From positions 186,001 to 250,000 of the forward strand of contig CAYPIY010000003.1 in the NCBI GenBank assembly GCA_964410965.1: DNA of 64,000 bases, in the 5' to 3' direction. Both the position numbers and the translations under genes were made by a program. The notes under the pieces were generated by a model. The model saw nothing but the letters and a program-made list of their open reading frames with translations. It ran no database searches and was not told where the DNA came from. Each line of letters starts with the position of its first letter. The first letter of the stretch is position 1. Of the stretch, positions 35,502-43,517 are shown piece by piece. Source of the stretch: JBBIRG01 sp964410965 (GTDB lineage Bacteria > CLD3 > SB21 > JBBIRG01).

Positions 35502-36056
35502 TTTCAGGAAAATCTGATTCTTTTTATATTTAGATATTCTCTGCAATTGATGTTTTATATTCATTCCTGCCTCATTTTACCCGTTAATCATCTCACGTAC
35601 CTCTATCTAACCTCTTATTGCAAATCCGTATATTAACCCGGAATGATGAAAATTTCCGAAGGAAATCATATCATGAAAATTTTCGGCAGCAGGGCCGGCA
35701 AAAATCCTCCTTCAAATTTTTGTTTGTTGCAGTATTCGATGCAATCATACCGGGATACATTTGTTACAGGTATGGATGTACCCCTGGTCATGGCGGCTTA
35801 TAGCCCATGATAGCATTCCATTCCTGCCGGTTCATTTCATGTACCACGATCTTAAAAAAATCAAAACCGGTGACTTCGGAAGCAATATAGTGCGGGGTCA
35901 TGTGTTTGAAATTCCCCCCTTCAACTAACACGATTTTATTTGTCAACGTCCTGCGCCATAAGTATACTCGTAGGCAATAGTCAACAAACTGTCATCAGGC
36001 AGGAATTTTTGAAAAACAGATTTTTATCTTGACGAAGTTAATTATGTATAACAGTA
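35502..36056. other. Intergenic region holding a decayed minus-strand frame
   Basis: About 555 bases between convergent genes. Most of it shows nothing I can assign. The right half carries a frameshifted coding remnant on the minus strand, listed separately at 35788-36023. A plus-strand frame at 35618-35803 lacks any start signal or resemblance and was not called. Confidence 0.45.
35788..36023 (-). pseudogene. Frameshifted remnant of an unidentified gene
   Basis: Two minus-strand frames look coding and abut. The first (36023 down to 35943) reads KSVFQKFLPDDSLLTIAYEY then TYGAGR before a stop. The second (35946 down to 35788) reads TNKIVLVEGGNFKHMTPHY then IASEVTGFDFFKIVVHEMNR and ends GYKPP-stop. 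A one- or two-base shift near 35946 would join them. I do not recognise the family. No ATG start or ribosome-binding site is seen, so this is probably the 3' end of a broken gene. Confidence 0.45.
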
Positions 36057-38081
36057 CTACTTCAACAGCGTCATTTTTCTCGTGCGCGCGGTTCCGTCGG
36101 CTTCCAGCCGGTAATAATATACGCCGCTGGAAACGAATTTGCCTGAAGCGTCCTTTCCGTCCCAGTTCATGAAATGTTCCCCGGCATTCCGTCGTCCGCT
36201 GAACAACGACCGCACTTCCTGGCCAAGAGTGTTATAAACTTTAAGCCTTACACTCGCACTTTCAGGCAAAAAATACCCGATCCGCGTTCCGGGATTAAAC
36301 GGATTGGGATAATTGGCATACAGTTCAACCGATTTGGGTGTGAGATCCGGATCATCCACACCCGTAAAACTGATCGAAAACACATCTCGAAGTATCCATT
36401 CCTCGGGATCGACCTGGACTCCGGAAGGCTGGCGGTTCAGAATGATTGTGAAAACCTGGTCCTGCTGGTTATTGAATACGGAAACCGTAGTATCCCCTCC
36501 CCCGCTGTAGGTGATTTTCAGATCGACCGGCATGGTAAAGAAGGCCGGCGAGGGTGAATTTACGGTTTGTTTGAGGCGCACTTTCAGTTCATACTGATTG
36601 CCTGACGGATTGCTGACCCATCCCATGCCATAATCCGGGTAATTCTGACCGTAAATCCATTCCTGGAAAAAATAATCCAGGTCCATCCCGCTTACGTTTT
36701 CGGTAACAGTCTGAAAATCCTCCGCTGAAGCGTTTTTAAACCGGTACGTCGTATCCAGCGCGTACGATTTCATGGTATTGAAAAAATTCGTATCGCCGAC
36801 AACATGACGAAGCATGTGAAGCACACACGCGCCTTTGCAGTAGGTCAGGTACCAGTCGAAAATTTCGTTTGGATCGGAAATGTCCTGGAGATAAATGGAC
36901 CCGGAAGCCCATTTGGCGTAATAGATATTATTATCCATTTCGCTCCAGTATCCGCCACCCCCTTCTTTGCGTTCACGGTACAGAGCTTCGGAATACGTCG
37001 CAAATCCCTCGTTGATCCAGATGTGATGCCAGTCGCGGCAGGTAATCATGTCGCCGAACCACTGGTGAGCCAGTTCATGAGCGATCGTATATTCGCTTGA
37101 GGTCCCGGTCGAGGTCATCGTCTGGTGTTCCATCGCGCCGCCCCAGCCGAACTGGCAATGACCGTATTTTTCATTGATAAACGGATACATTCCGTATATG
37201 TCCGAAAATATTTCCAGCATCCCGACGGTCTTGGCCAGCGCCGTACTCCACGATGAATAACTGCCCGGGTAAATGTAGTTCAGGATCAGCATGGAATCGG
37301 TCGGCGCGTAGCGGAAATAATTCCTGCTTTCCGAATAATTCGTGAACGCGAGAGAGATCAGGTAATTGGCGATCGGGTACCGTGTTTTCCATTTATAGGT
37401 GTGCGTGGTATCGGCCGGATTGGATATCGTATCCACGAGAATACCGTTGGATCCGACTCTGTAGGCCATGTGGGTATTGATCAGAATGTCAGCCGAATCA
37501 ATTTTGTCGGAGGGATTGTCCTTGCACGGCCACCAGTCAGGCGCTCCGTAGGGCTCGCTGAGCGTCCACACCACCTGCTGACCGCCCTGGGTGGAGAACT
37601 CAAAGCTGCCGAGCCCGCTCGAACCCGGGACTCCGTGATAATGGACCGTCAGCTGAAAATCCTCCCCCTGCCCGTACGTGCGGTCCAATGTCACCAGAAT
37701 GACATTCGATGCATGAGAGAACGGCAGATTCCCAGCCGGGCCTGCGATCGAATCGACCGTCATGGTGTTCTGCAGATCCAGTGAAACCGCTGTCAGGTTG
37801 CTGATGACGCTTTTGCCCCGGATCACTACGGAACCAGTGAGATTTTTAGGTTTCGGAGGAACCGTAATTCTTATATTCAGCTTGTAATAAGTAACATCAA
37901 TATTAGGATCGCCTGGATAACTCTTTGCCCGTTGTTCTGTTTTAACTTTTTTTGCAAATTTGTTTTTCTCATTCTGGATTAAAAATTGCTTTTCTTTAAT
38001 CCGTTCCCGGTCTAACGACTGAGCGAACAAAATCTGACTTGCAAAACAAACCAGCAATCCGGAAATCAGGAAAAATTTCAT
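36057..38081 (-). CDS. Secreted M1-family aminopeptidase with T9SS sorting tail
   Basis: A 674-residue protein from the ATG at 38081, which has AAAGG eight bases upstream; an ATG at 38096 would add five residues. Signal peptide MKFFLISGLLVCFASQILFAQS. Zinc metallopeptidase motifs are complete: GGAMEHQTM (the GxMEN-type exopeptidase motif with H in place of N) and HELAHQWFGD, followed about 18 residues later by the third zinc ligand in WINEGFATYSE. The last 80 residues are the T9SS tail (NYPNPFNPGTRIGYF, YNTLGQEVRSLF, GVYYYRL). It should digest peptides outside the cell. An extended -10 promoter lies upstream. Confidence 0.92.
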   Translation of the reverse strand: MKFFLISGLLVCFASQILFAQSLDRERIKEKQFLIQNEKNKFAKKVKTEQRAKSYPGDPNIDVTYYKLNIRITVPPKPKNLTGSVVIRGKSVISNLTAVSLDLQNTMTVDSIAGPAGNLPFSHASNVILVTLDRTYGQGEDFQLTVHYHGVPGSSGLGSFEFSTQGGQQVVWTLSEPYGAPDWWPCKDNPSDKIDSADILINTHMAYRVGSNGILVDTISNPADTTHTYKWKTRYPIANYLISLAFTNYSESRNYFRYAPTDSMLILNYIYPGSYSSWSTALAKTVGMLEIFSDIYGMYPFINEKYGHCQFGWGGAMEHQTMTSTGTSSEYTIAHELAHQWFGDMITCRDWHHIWINEGFATYSEALYRERKEGGGGYWSEMDNNIYYAKWASGSIYLQDISDPNEIFDWYLTYCKGACVLHMLRHVVGDTNFFNTMKSYALDTTYRFKNASAEDFQTVTENVSGMDLDYFFQEWIYGQNYPDYGMGWVSNPSGNQYELKVRLKQTVNSPSPAFFTMPVDLKITYSGGGDTTVSVFNNQQDQVFTIILNRQPSGVQVDPEEWILRDVFSISFTGVDDPDLTPKSVELYANYPNPFNPGTRIGYFLPESASVRLKVYNTLGQEVRSLFSGRRNAGEHFMNWDGKDASGKFVSSGVYYYRLEADGTARTRKMTLLK

Positions 38082-38108
38082 AAAATGACCTTTCATAAAT
38101 TTTGCGCA

Positions 38109-38143
38109 GAGATATATACAGGTGTATATATTGAGATATATAC
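38109..38143 (-). repeat. Two direct repeats GTATATATCTC in the M1 peptidase leader
   Basis: On the minus strand the 11-mer GTATATATCTC occurs twice, at 38143-38133 and 38119-38109, with a 24-bp period, and an inverted partial copy lies between. They sit just downstream of the extended -10 element, where a repressor or leader-binding factor could act. Function is inferred from position only. Confidence 0.4.
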
Positions 38144-38152
38144 ATTATAACA
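38144..38152 (-). promoter_or_regulatory. Extended -10 promoter element for the M1 peptidase gene
   Basis: The minus strand reads TGTTATAAT, a perfect TGnTATAAT extended -10, about 65 bases before the start codon. No good -35 is seen at 17-18 bases upstream, which extended -10 promoters can tolerate. Confidence 0.45.
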
Positions 38153-38216
38153 CAGTAAAAAGCTAATCATTCTTTTTTTATTTAAATATGAAACATGCAC
38201 AATGAAACAACCGCGT

Positions 38217-38969
38217 TCAGCCTTTCCGTTCAAGCCAGTCCAGGATCCCGGTGATGACCGTCAACGGGTGAGTCGGACATCCGGGCAGATATAAATCAAC
38301 CTGATGAGTGTCGATAAACCGGCGGTCAAGTACCGCTGACGATTTGAAAATACCTCCGCTGATCGCGCAGGCGCCGTTCAGGATAATGATTTTCGGAAGC
38401 GGAACGGCGTCGTAGCAATCATTCACGGCGTCGGCCATGGCTTTGGGTATGGGGCCTGTGATCACGATGCCGTCGGCGTGCCGCGGGGATGCGACAAATT
38501 CGATGCCGTAACGGCTCATGTCAAAATTGACATTGCCGCAGGCGTTGAGTTCCAGTTCGCAGCCGTTGCATCCCCCGGCTGAAATCTGCCTGAGTTTCAG
38601 TGAACGCCCGAAAAGTTTTTTAATCGCATCGGAAGCCGGCGCAGGTTTGAATCCCTTTATCGCCGGTGTTATCCGCAATTGGTCCGCGTTTCCGCAAGCG
38701 ACATGCTGATCATTGGTAAACCTAATGGCTTGCGAAGGACATTCGGTTTCACAGCGTCCGCAAAAAAGACAATGTCCCATATTAAGCTTCAGCGGATTCA
38801 GCGTAATCGCATGAGTGGAACACACTGCCTCACATTGACTGCAACCGGCAGCGCAGCGGGAATCGTCCAATTCCGGACGTCCTCTGAATAAAGGAAATAT
38901 ATTCCGCGCGTGAACGTCATGCACGATCGGATCACCCTGCGCTATTCTTAATTTGATGGTTTCAAACAT
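38217..38969 (-). CDS. Ehr/group 4 hydrogenase-type small subunit fused to a two-cluster ferredoxin domain
   Basis: A 250-residue protein that joins a HycF/HyfH-like ferredoxin domain to a HycG/HyfI/NuoB-like small subunit. The ferredoxin part has cysteines 39, 43, 46, 50 and 67, 70, 73, 77, enough for two [4Fe-4S] clusters. The small-subunit part keeps the proximal cluster ligands: GGCNGCE (Cys134 and 137), NGACAISGG (Cys201) and PGCPTHP (Cys231). It is the last gene of the operon and should carry electrons to the large subunit at 39024-40505, which has lost its NiFe site. The protein belongs to the peripheral arm on the cytoplasmic side. Confidence 0.9.
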   Translation of the reverse strand: MFETIKLRIAQGDPIVHDVHARNIFPLFRGRPELDDSRCAAGCSQCEAVCSTHAITLNPLKLNMGHCLFCGRCETECPSQAIRFTNDQHVACGNADQLRITPAIKGFKPAPASDAIKKLFGRSLKLRQISAGGCNGCELELNACGNVNFDMSRYGIEFVASPRHADGIVITGPIPKAMADAVNDCYDAVPLPKIIILNGACAISGGIFKSSAVLDRRFIDTHQVDLYLPGCPTHPLTVITGILDWLERKG

Positions 38970-38990
38970 GTTTAGTTTTCTTATTTATAT

Positions 38991-39017
38991 CTTTTGTGCC
39001 TTGGTGACTTTGTGGCA
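38991..39017. repeat. Half-copy of the GTGCCTTGGTGACTTTGTGGC intergenic repeat
   Basis: The sequence CTTTTGTGCCTTGGTGACTT followed by TGTGGCA lies in the 54-bp spacer between two Ehr subunit genes. It closely resembles the right arm of the inverted repeat at 1616-1640 in the nuo operon. Only one arm is present here. The shared placement in two complex-I-type operons may be coincidence. Confidence 0.5.
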
Positions 39018-39023
39018 AGGTAT

Positions 39024-40505
39024 TTATAAATCATGTCCCGCGTAGGATAGGTCGAAGCTCTTGTTGCAAAGCGGGAAATCGGAGATGCCCTGTTTCCGAA
39101 GGGCCAGCGCGAGTCCGTACCAGTTGTGAAACGATGGATCTTTGATTTTGTACCGGTTAATTTTTCCGTGCGGACCGGTAAACACGGCGTGAACAATTTC
39201 CCCTCGCCATCCTTCGGTGAGCGACACGATTCCGGTATCCGGTGGAACACTGTTGGGATCGGACTGAAGCTCCCCTTCAGGCAGATTATCAAGATGGTCG
39301 AGAATGAACTGAAGGGAATCGGTCATCTCCATGGCCCGGATACGAGCGCGGGCATATACATCGCCGGTGGACAGAACGGTCATCGGCATCGTGAAATACC
39401 GGTACCCGCCATAGGGGAACTGATGACGGACATCCGCGGGTATTCCGCAGGCGCGTCCCGCGGGGCCGACCAGCCCGACCGCTTCCGCCCACTCTTTCGA
39501 AACAGCCCCGGTATTCTCGAAGCGGGCCAGCGCGCCGGTAAGATTAAACATAAAATCGTGGATCATCCGGACGTCGCGCTGAACTTCCAGCAACTGTTCC
39601 CGCATAGCGCTGATATTCTCTTCATGAAGCCCGAACCGGACGCCCCCGGAAAAGATCAGTCCGCGACCAAACCTGGATCCACACAATTGCCCGGAACTGT
39701 TGATTACAAGAGTCCTCAATCTCCCATAGGCTCCCGCGGCAATCGCGAGCCCGATATCGTTGGCAATTCCGCTCAATCCCGCCAGATGCATCGCCACGCG
39801 CTCGAGTTCCTCCGCGATCATCCTTATTGTCTGAGCTTTCAGGCTGACCTGTGTCTGCGACAATCCTTCCATCGCCATGGCGTAGGCAAGCGTATGCCCG
39901 ATCACGGTATCGCCCGCGATGGATTCCGCAAGCATCAGCCGCTGAAGATCATCCGCGCCGGTCATCATTTTCTCGATGCCGCGGCTCTGATACCCGAGAT
40001 TGATTTCAAGATGATAAACTGATTCCCCGTGACACTGAAAGCGGAAATGCCCCGGCTCGATCACGCCGGCGTGTATCGGGCCGACCGCGACTTCATGAAC
40101 CTCATCTCCCTCCAACCGGTAAAAAGAATAAGGCTGATCACCAAGAACGGTATCCTGCTTCCTGACCGGCCTGAGCCACGGATGATTCAGCGGAACAATC
40201 CCGTTATTTTCGGACAGCTCGCATTCAAAATAATTCGTCTGCGGAAAGCAGTTCGCGAATGATTGATAACTCCGCTCAGACTGAGTAAATACTGTTCCGG
40301 CAATGTGAATCGAAGCGGACTGAGGATCGGCCAGCAATGCAACTACCGTGACAGGATATTGATCCTGTTCAAGACCAAACAATCCGATCATCCGGCACCC
40401 GCCGGACAATAATTTTTCTACATCCGATTCAAATTCAGGAACAGGAAGAACAGACAGGTCTTTCAGTTTAAACGGGCGGTGATTTTGTACGGTCAGATAA
40501 CTCAC
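39024..40505 (-). CDS. Ehr-type large subunit (HycE/NuoCD-like) lacking NiFe-binding cysteines
   Basis: A 493-residue fusion of a NuoC-like N-terminal domain (about 1-115) and a NuoD/HycE-like catalytic domain, with a GTG start that overlaps the upstream stop by four bases (GTGA). True group 4 hydrogenases bind NiFe through an N-terminal RxCGxC and a C-terminal DPCxxC. Here the first site reads ESIAGDTVIGH (194-204) and the end reads DFPLCNKSFDLSYAGHDL with a single cysteine. No CxxC pair exists anywhere in the chain. The subunit therefore cannot hold a NiFe centre and fits the energy-converting-hydrogenase-related (Ehr) group, intermediate between complex I and hydrogenases. Its electron acceptor or donor is unknown. 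Confidence 0.9.
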   Translation of the reverse strand: MSYLTVQNHRPFKLKDLSVLPVPEFESDVEKLLSGGCRMIGLFGLEQDQYPVTVVALLADPQSASIHIAGTVFTQSERSYQSFANCFPQTNYFECELSENNGIVPLNHPWLRPVRKQDTVLGDQPYSFYRLEGDEVHEVAVGPIHAGVIEPGHFRFQCHGESVYHLEINLGYQSRGIEKMMTGADDLQRLMLAESIAGDTVIGHTLAYAMAMEGLSQTQVSLKAQTIRMIAEELERVAMHLAGLSGIANDIGLAIAAGAYGRLRTLVINSSGQLCGSRFGRGLIFSGGVRFGLHEENISAMREQLLEVQRDVRMIHDFMFNLTGALARFENTGAVSKEWAEAVGLVGPAGRACGIPADVRHQFPYGGYRYFTMPMTVLSTGDVYARARIRAMEMTDSLQFILDHLDNLPEGELQSDPNSVPPDTGIVSLTEGWRGEIVHAVFTGPHGKINRYKIKDPSFHNWYGLALALRKQGISDFPLCNKSFDLSYAGHDL

Positions 40506-41950
40506 GGCTGCACCCCGAAATCATTTGCGATTGACATGATCAGATTTCCGATGTCACCGGGTATATAGAATCCCGAAACAACCAGTAAAATTAAAATAAA
40601 AACGGAAGCAATATGTATAATGTGAAAACCTTCGGTATCGGGCGTCTTTCCTGTTGTTTCGCGGTATGACATCGCAAAGGTTCTTTTGCCCATACCGATA
40701 AAAATAAAGAGCAGCAGTCCGAGAAGAGCCGCTAACAAAAAATAATGCCCGTCATGAATCAGTCCCTGAAAAATCATCAGTTCGCTGAAAAACGTTCCGA
40801 ACGGAGGCGCAGCGGTAACCGCAAAAAATGATAAAAGAAACAGCCAGCCGGACCATGGAAGATGCCCCAGTGTTCCTTTGATGTCCCTGATATCCGTGGT
40901 CTGATAGGCCCAGTGGATGTTGCCGGCGTTGAAAAATAAAGCCATTTTCGTCAGCGCGTTATAAAAAAGATGATACACCGCCCCGATGAGGGCAATGCCT
41001 CCGATGCCGAAACCGAGCGCGATCAGCCCCAGATGCTCGACGCTTGAATAGGCGATCATCCGCTTGAAGTTGTTCGTCCGCTGAATAAACATAAAAGCGA
41101 CGATCACGGATAACAAGCCGCCTATGATCATCATGGTTCTGGCAAATCCGGCGGAATCCGTCGGCAGCATGATAAGGAAAAACCTCAGTACGCCCATCAG
41201 CGCGACCGCTCTTAAAGCGGCCGCCATCATGGCCGCCACCGGACTCGGCGAATTGCTCGTGGCGTCAACATCCCCGGTATGCATGGGAGCGATTCCGATC
41301 TTTGTGCTCAACCCAACGAAAAAGAATATGAATCCGGCTTTGAGCCAGACCGGATTAAGCAATGTGCCATTTTGAATTAAGCCGCTGATAAAAAGGTTTT
41401 GCCGGGCAAGCTCAGTGTTTTTCGCGGCCAGAGCGAGAAACAAAATACCGATAAACGCGAACGCGATGCCCACGGAAACAAGAAACAGATATTTCCACAT
41501 GGCCTCAATGGACGCCGGATCGCGGTAATAGATGATCAGCGGAACCAAACTGAGCGTTGTCGCCTCGATCGCGACCCAGTATAAACCGAAATGATTGCTG
41601 ATGATCGCGAGACTGCCGGCAAACAGAAAGAGATTGATCAGGCTGAAATAATATTTCTTGGAATCCGCAGCTTTTCCGGTCATCGGGCGCCGGAGAACTT
41701 TAAATGACACCAGCACCACAAAGAAATTCACGACGGACAGGATCAGCAGAAAATATTTGCCGAGCGCGTCAAAAAGGAACCAATCGGTGTCGGGCGGCTG
41801 AAGGAATCCGTTCACAACCATGCCGCAGGCGGTAAGATGTACGATCGCAGTAACAAGTGATAGTACATATTTAAACCGCGCCGCATGAGAAAAATACGCG
41901 GCAATCGCCGTAACAAGGGGAATGATCAGTATGCCGGATATGGCAGTCAT
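40502..41950 (-). CDS. HyfF-like antiporter-type membrane subunit of the Ehr complex
   Basis: A 482-residue membrane protein of the NuoL/M/N/MrpD superfamily, nearest to HyfF. About 14 hydrophobic helices. The TM5 glutamate is kept (YWVAIEATTLSLVPLIIYY) and the channel lysine region reads GLSTKIGIAPMHTGDVDATSNSPSPVAAMMAAALRAVALMG. A second lysine is in NALTKMALFFNAGNIHWAYQT. It is expected to translocate H+ or Na+. It overlaps the large subunit gene by four bases and is one base from the HyfE-like gene. Confidence 0.9.
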   Translation of the reverse strand: MTAISGILIIPLVTAIAAYFSHAARFKYVLSLVTAIVHLTACGMVVNGFLQPPDTDWFLFDALGKYFLLILSVVNFFVVLVSFKVLRRPMTGKAADSKKYYFSLINLFLFAGSLAIISNHFGLYWVAIEATTLSLVPLIIYYRDPASIEAMWKYLFLVSVGIAFAFIGILFLALAAKNTELARQNLFISGLIQNGTLLNPVWLKAGFIFFFVGLSTKIGIAPMHTGDVDATSNSPSPVAAMMAAALRAVALMGVLRFFLIMLPTDSAGFARTMMIIGGLLSVIVAFMFIQRTNNFKRMIAYSSVEHLGLIALGFGIGGIALIGAVYHLFYNALTKMALFFNAGNIHWAYQTTDIRDIKGTLGHLPWSGWLFLLSFFAVTAAPPFGTFFSELMIFQGLIHDGHYFLLAALLGLLLFIFIGMGKRTFAMSYRETTGKTPDTEGFHIIHIASVFILILLVVSGFYIPGDIGNLIMSIANDFGVQP

Positions 41951-41951
41951 A

Positions 41952-42584
41952 TTAATCTTTCAGGCGGCCCAAGGCCGATACATCCGTATGTTCAAAGGTC
42001 GTCCGGATACGGTTCATGGCTATGCCCATCAGGAACACCACTACAAAAATATCCAGAAGCACCCCGAGTTCAACGATCCACGGCATTTCACCGGCAATCG
42101 TCGTTCCCAGGAGGAATATCCCGTTTTCAAGAATCAAAAAACCGACAACATGAATCATCAGCGTTTTGCGGAAAATGATTAAAAATATTCCGCACACAAT
42201 CGTGGAAAATGCCGCCGCCATGGGAATCGGCGCTACTCCGGTCACGCCCGACAATTCGTAGGACGACAGAAACAGAACGATCATCGCGCAGACAAGCATG
42301 AGCAGAAGATTGAAAGGCTGAACCGTCGATTCCACAACGCGCGGAACATCCAGATCGACGATGAATTTATTAATGAACCGCGGAATCAGGAACGCCTTTA
42401 CGATCAGTGTCAGCAATGGTATAATCAGTATATGCACCGATAACGCGTCGATAAACGGAAACACCATCATGACCGTGATCAGCGAACCCTGCATGACCAG
42501 AATCGCCGCGTACGTTTTTACGCGGGTAGTGACCATGGTGTAGAGAAGGGTCAGGCAAAAAAGGATCTGGATTACATTTTCCAT
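41952..42584 (-). CDS. HyfE-like membrane subunit of the Ehr complex
   Basis: A 210-residue integral membrane protein with about six helices, resembling hydrogenase-4 component E; its C-terminal part resembles NuoK/MrpC. Recognisable segments are PRFINKFIVDLDVPRVVESTV and VVGFLILENGIFLLGTTIAGEMPWIVELGVLLDIFVVVFLMGIAMNRI, including the membrane glutamate in LENG that matches a NuoK glutamate. It is six bases downstream of the HyfC-like gene. Confidence 0.87.
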   Translation of the reverse strand: MENVIQILFCLTLLYTMVTTRVKTYAAILVMQGSLITVMMVFPFIDALSVHILIIPLLTLIVKAFLIPRFINKFIVDLDVPRVVESTVQPFNLLLMLVCAMIVLFLSSYELSGVTGVAPIPMAAAFSTIVCGIFLIIFRKTLMIHVVGFLILENGIFLLGTTIAGEMPWIVELGVLLDIFVVVFLMGIAMNRIRTTFEHTDVSALGRLKD

Positions 42585-42590
42585 GAACGC

Positions 42591-43517
42591 TCAGCGGATA
42601 AATGAATAAATCAGGAGATTCAGTATCCCGATCGCGGCGGCAAACAGCAGATACTGGGGAATGTATTTCAGCTTGAACCGGGACGTCATGGTCTCGACCC
42701 ATGCAAGAACGGCTGTCAATCCCAGCATGATCAGCGCGAACAGGATAAACCCGATCACGCGATCCTGGATGATAAACGGATTGACAAAACAGGCCAGGAA
42801 TGTCGCGTAAATCATCAGTTTGACGTAACCCGCGTACTGGTAAAGAAATAAATCGATACCGGAATTATCGAGGATCATGACTTCATGGATCATCGTCAGT
42901 TCAAGATGCGTATTCGGGTCATCCACGGGCATCCGGGAACACTCGGTGACCATCAGTAAAAATGCGGAAATGGTGCAGACAATGATGAAGATGATGAACG
43001 ACGGATCGCTGAAGCTGACCGTATGAAAGACATCCCACAGCGAGGTTTTGCCGGTCACGAACGCGAGACTTCCGAGCGTGAAGAAATATATCGGTTCGGC
43101 GAACACCGAGAACGTGGCTTCCCTCGCGGCGCCCATGCCCTCAAACGCGCTGCCGATATCCATCGCGGCGAGTATCTGAATGAATCTTGCAAGTCCCAGC
43201 AGATAGACGAAAAGAATGATATCGCCGTCGAAATTGATCATCGGCCTGAAATAGCCAACCGGCAGCATCATCCCCGCGATCAGCAGTGTGACCATTGTGA
43301 TTACCGGCGCGATACGGCTGATAAATGACGTTTCTTTGGCATATAGGGATTCCTTGAACATCAATCGGCGAAGCTCAGCATACGGCTGAAGAACGGGCGC
43401 GCCGATCCTTCCTGTCCACCATGCCTTCTGTTTGTTCACCAGCCCCGCAAACAAAGGCGCGAAGCATGCGATGACCAGCAGAGACATTAATGCGAGAATG
43501 ATGTTTACAAGGTCCAT
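42591..43517 (-). CDS. HyfC/HycD-like (NuoH-related) membrane subunit of the Ehr complex
   Basis: A 308-residue membrane protein related to NuoH, EchB and HycD. It anchors the peripheral arm. Family motifs are present: WTGRIGAPVLQPYAELRRLMFKE near residue 40 and the acidic loop TECSRMPVDDPNTHLELTMIHEVMILDNSGIDL near residue 190. The start lies within the last 13 bases of the upstream HyfB-like gene, so translation is coupled. Confidence 0.92.
   Translation of the reverse strand: MDLVNIILALMSLLVIACFAPLFAGLVNKQKAWWTGRIGAPVLQPYAELRRLMFKESLYAKETSFISRIAPVITMVTLLIAGMMLPVGYFRPMINFDGDIILFVYLLGLARFIQILAAMDIGSAFEGMGAAREATFSVFAEPIYFFTLGSLAFVTGKTSLWDVFHTVSFSDPSFIIFIIVCTISAFLLMVTECSRMPVDDPNTHLELTMIHEVMILDNSGIDLFLYQYAGYVKLMIYATFLACFVNPFIIQDRVIGFILFALIMLGLTAVLAWVETMTSRFKLKYIPQYLLFAAAIGILNLLIYSFIR

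Noticed and set aside
35618..35803. A 61-residue plus-strand frame
   Set aside because: No start signal or resemblance; the more coding-like frame in this spacer is on the other strand.
39126..40022. A 298-residue plus-strand frame
   Set aside because: It is antisense to the Ehr large subunit, whose family motifs lie on the minus strand.
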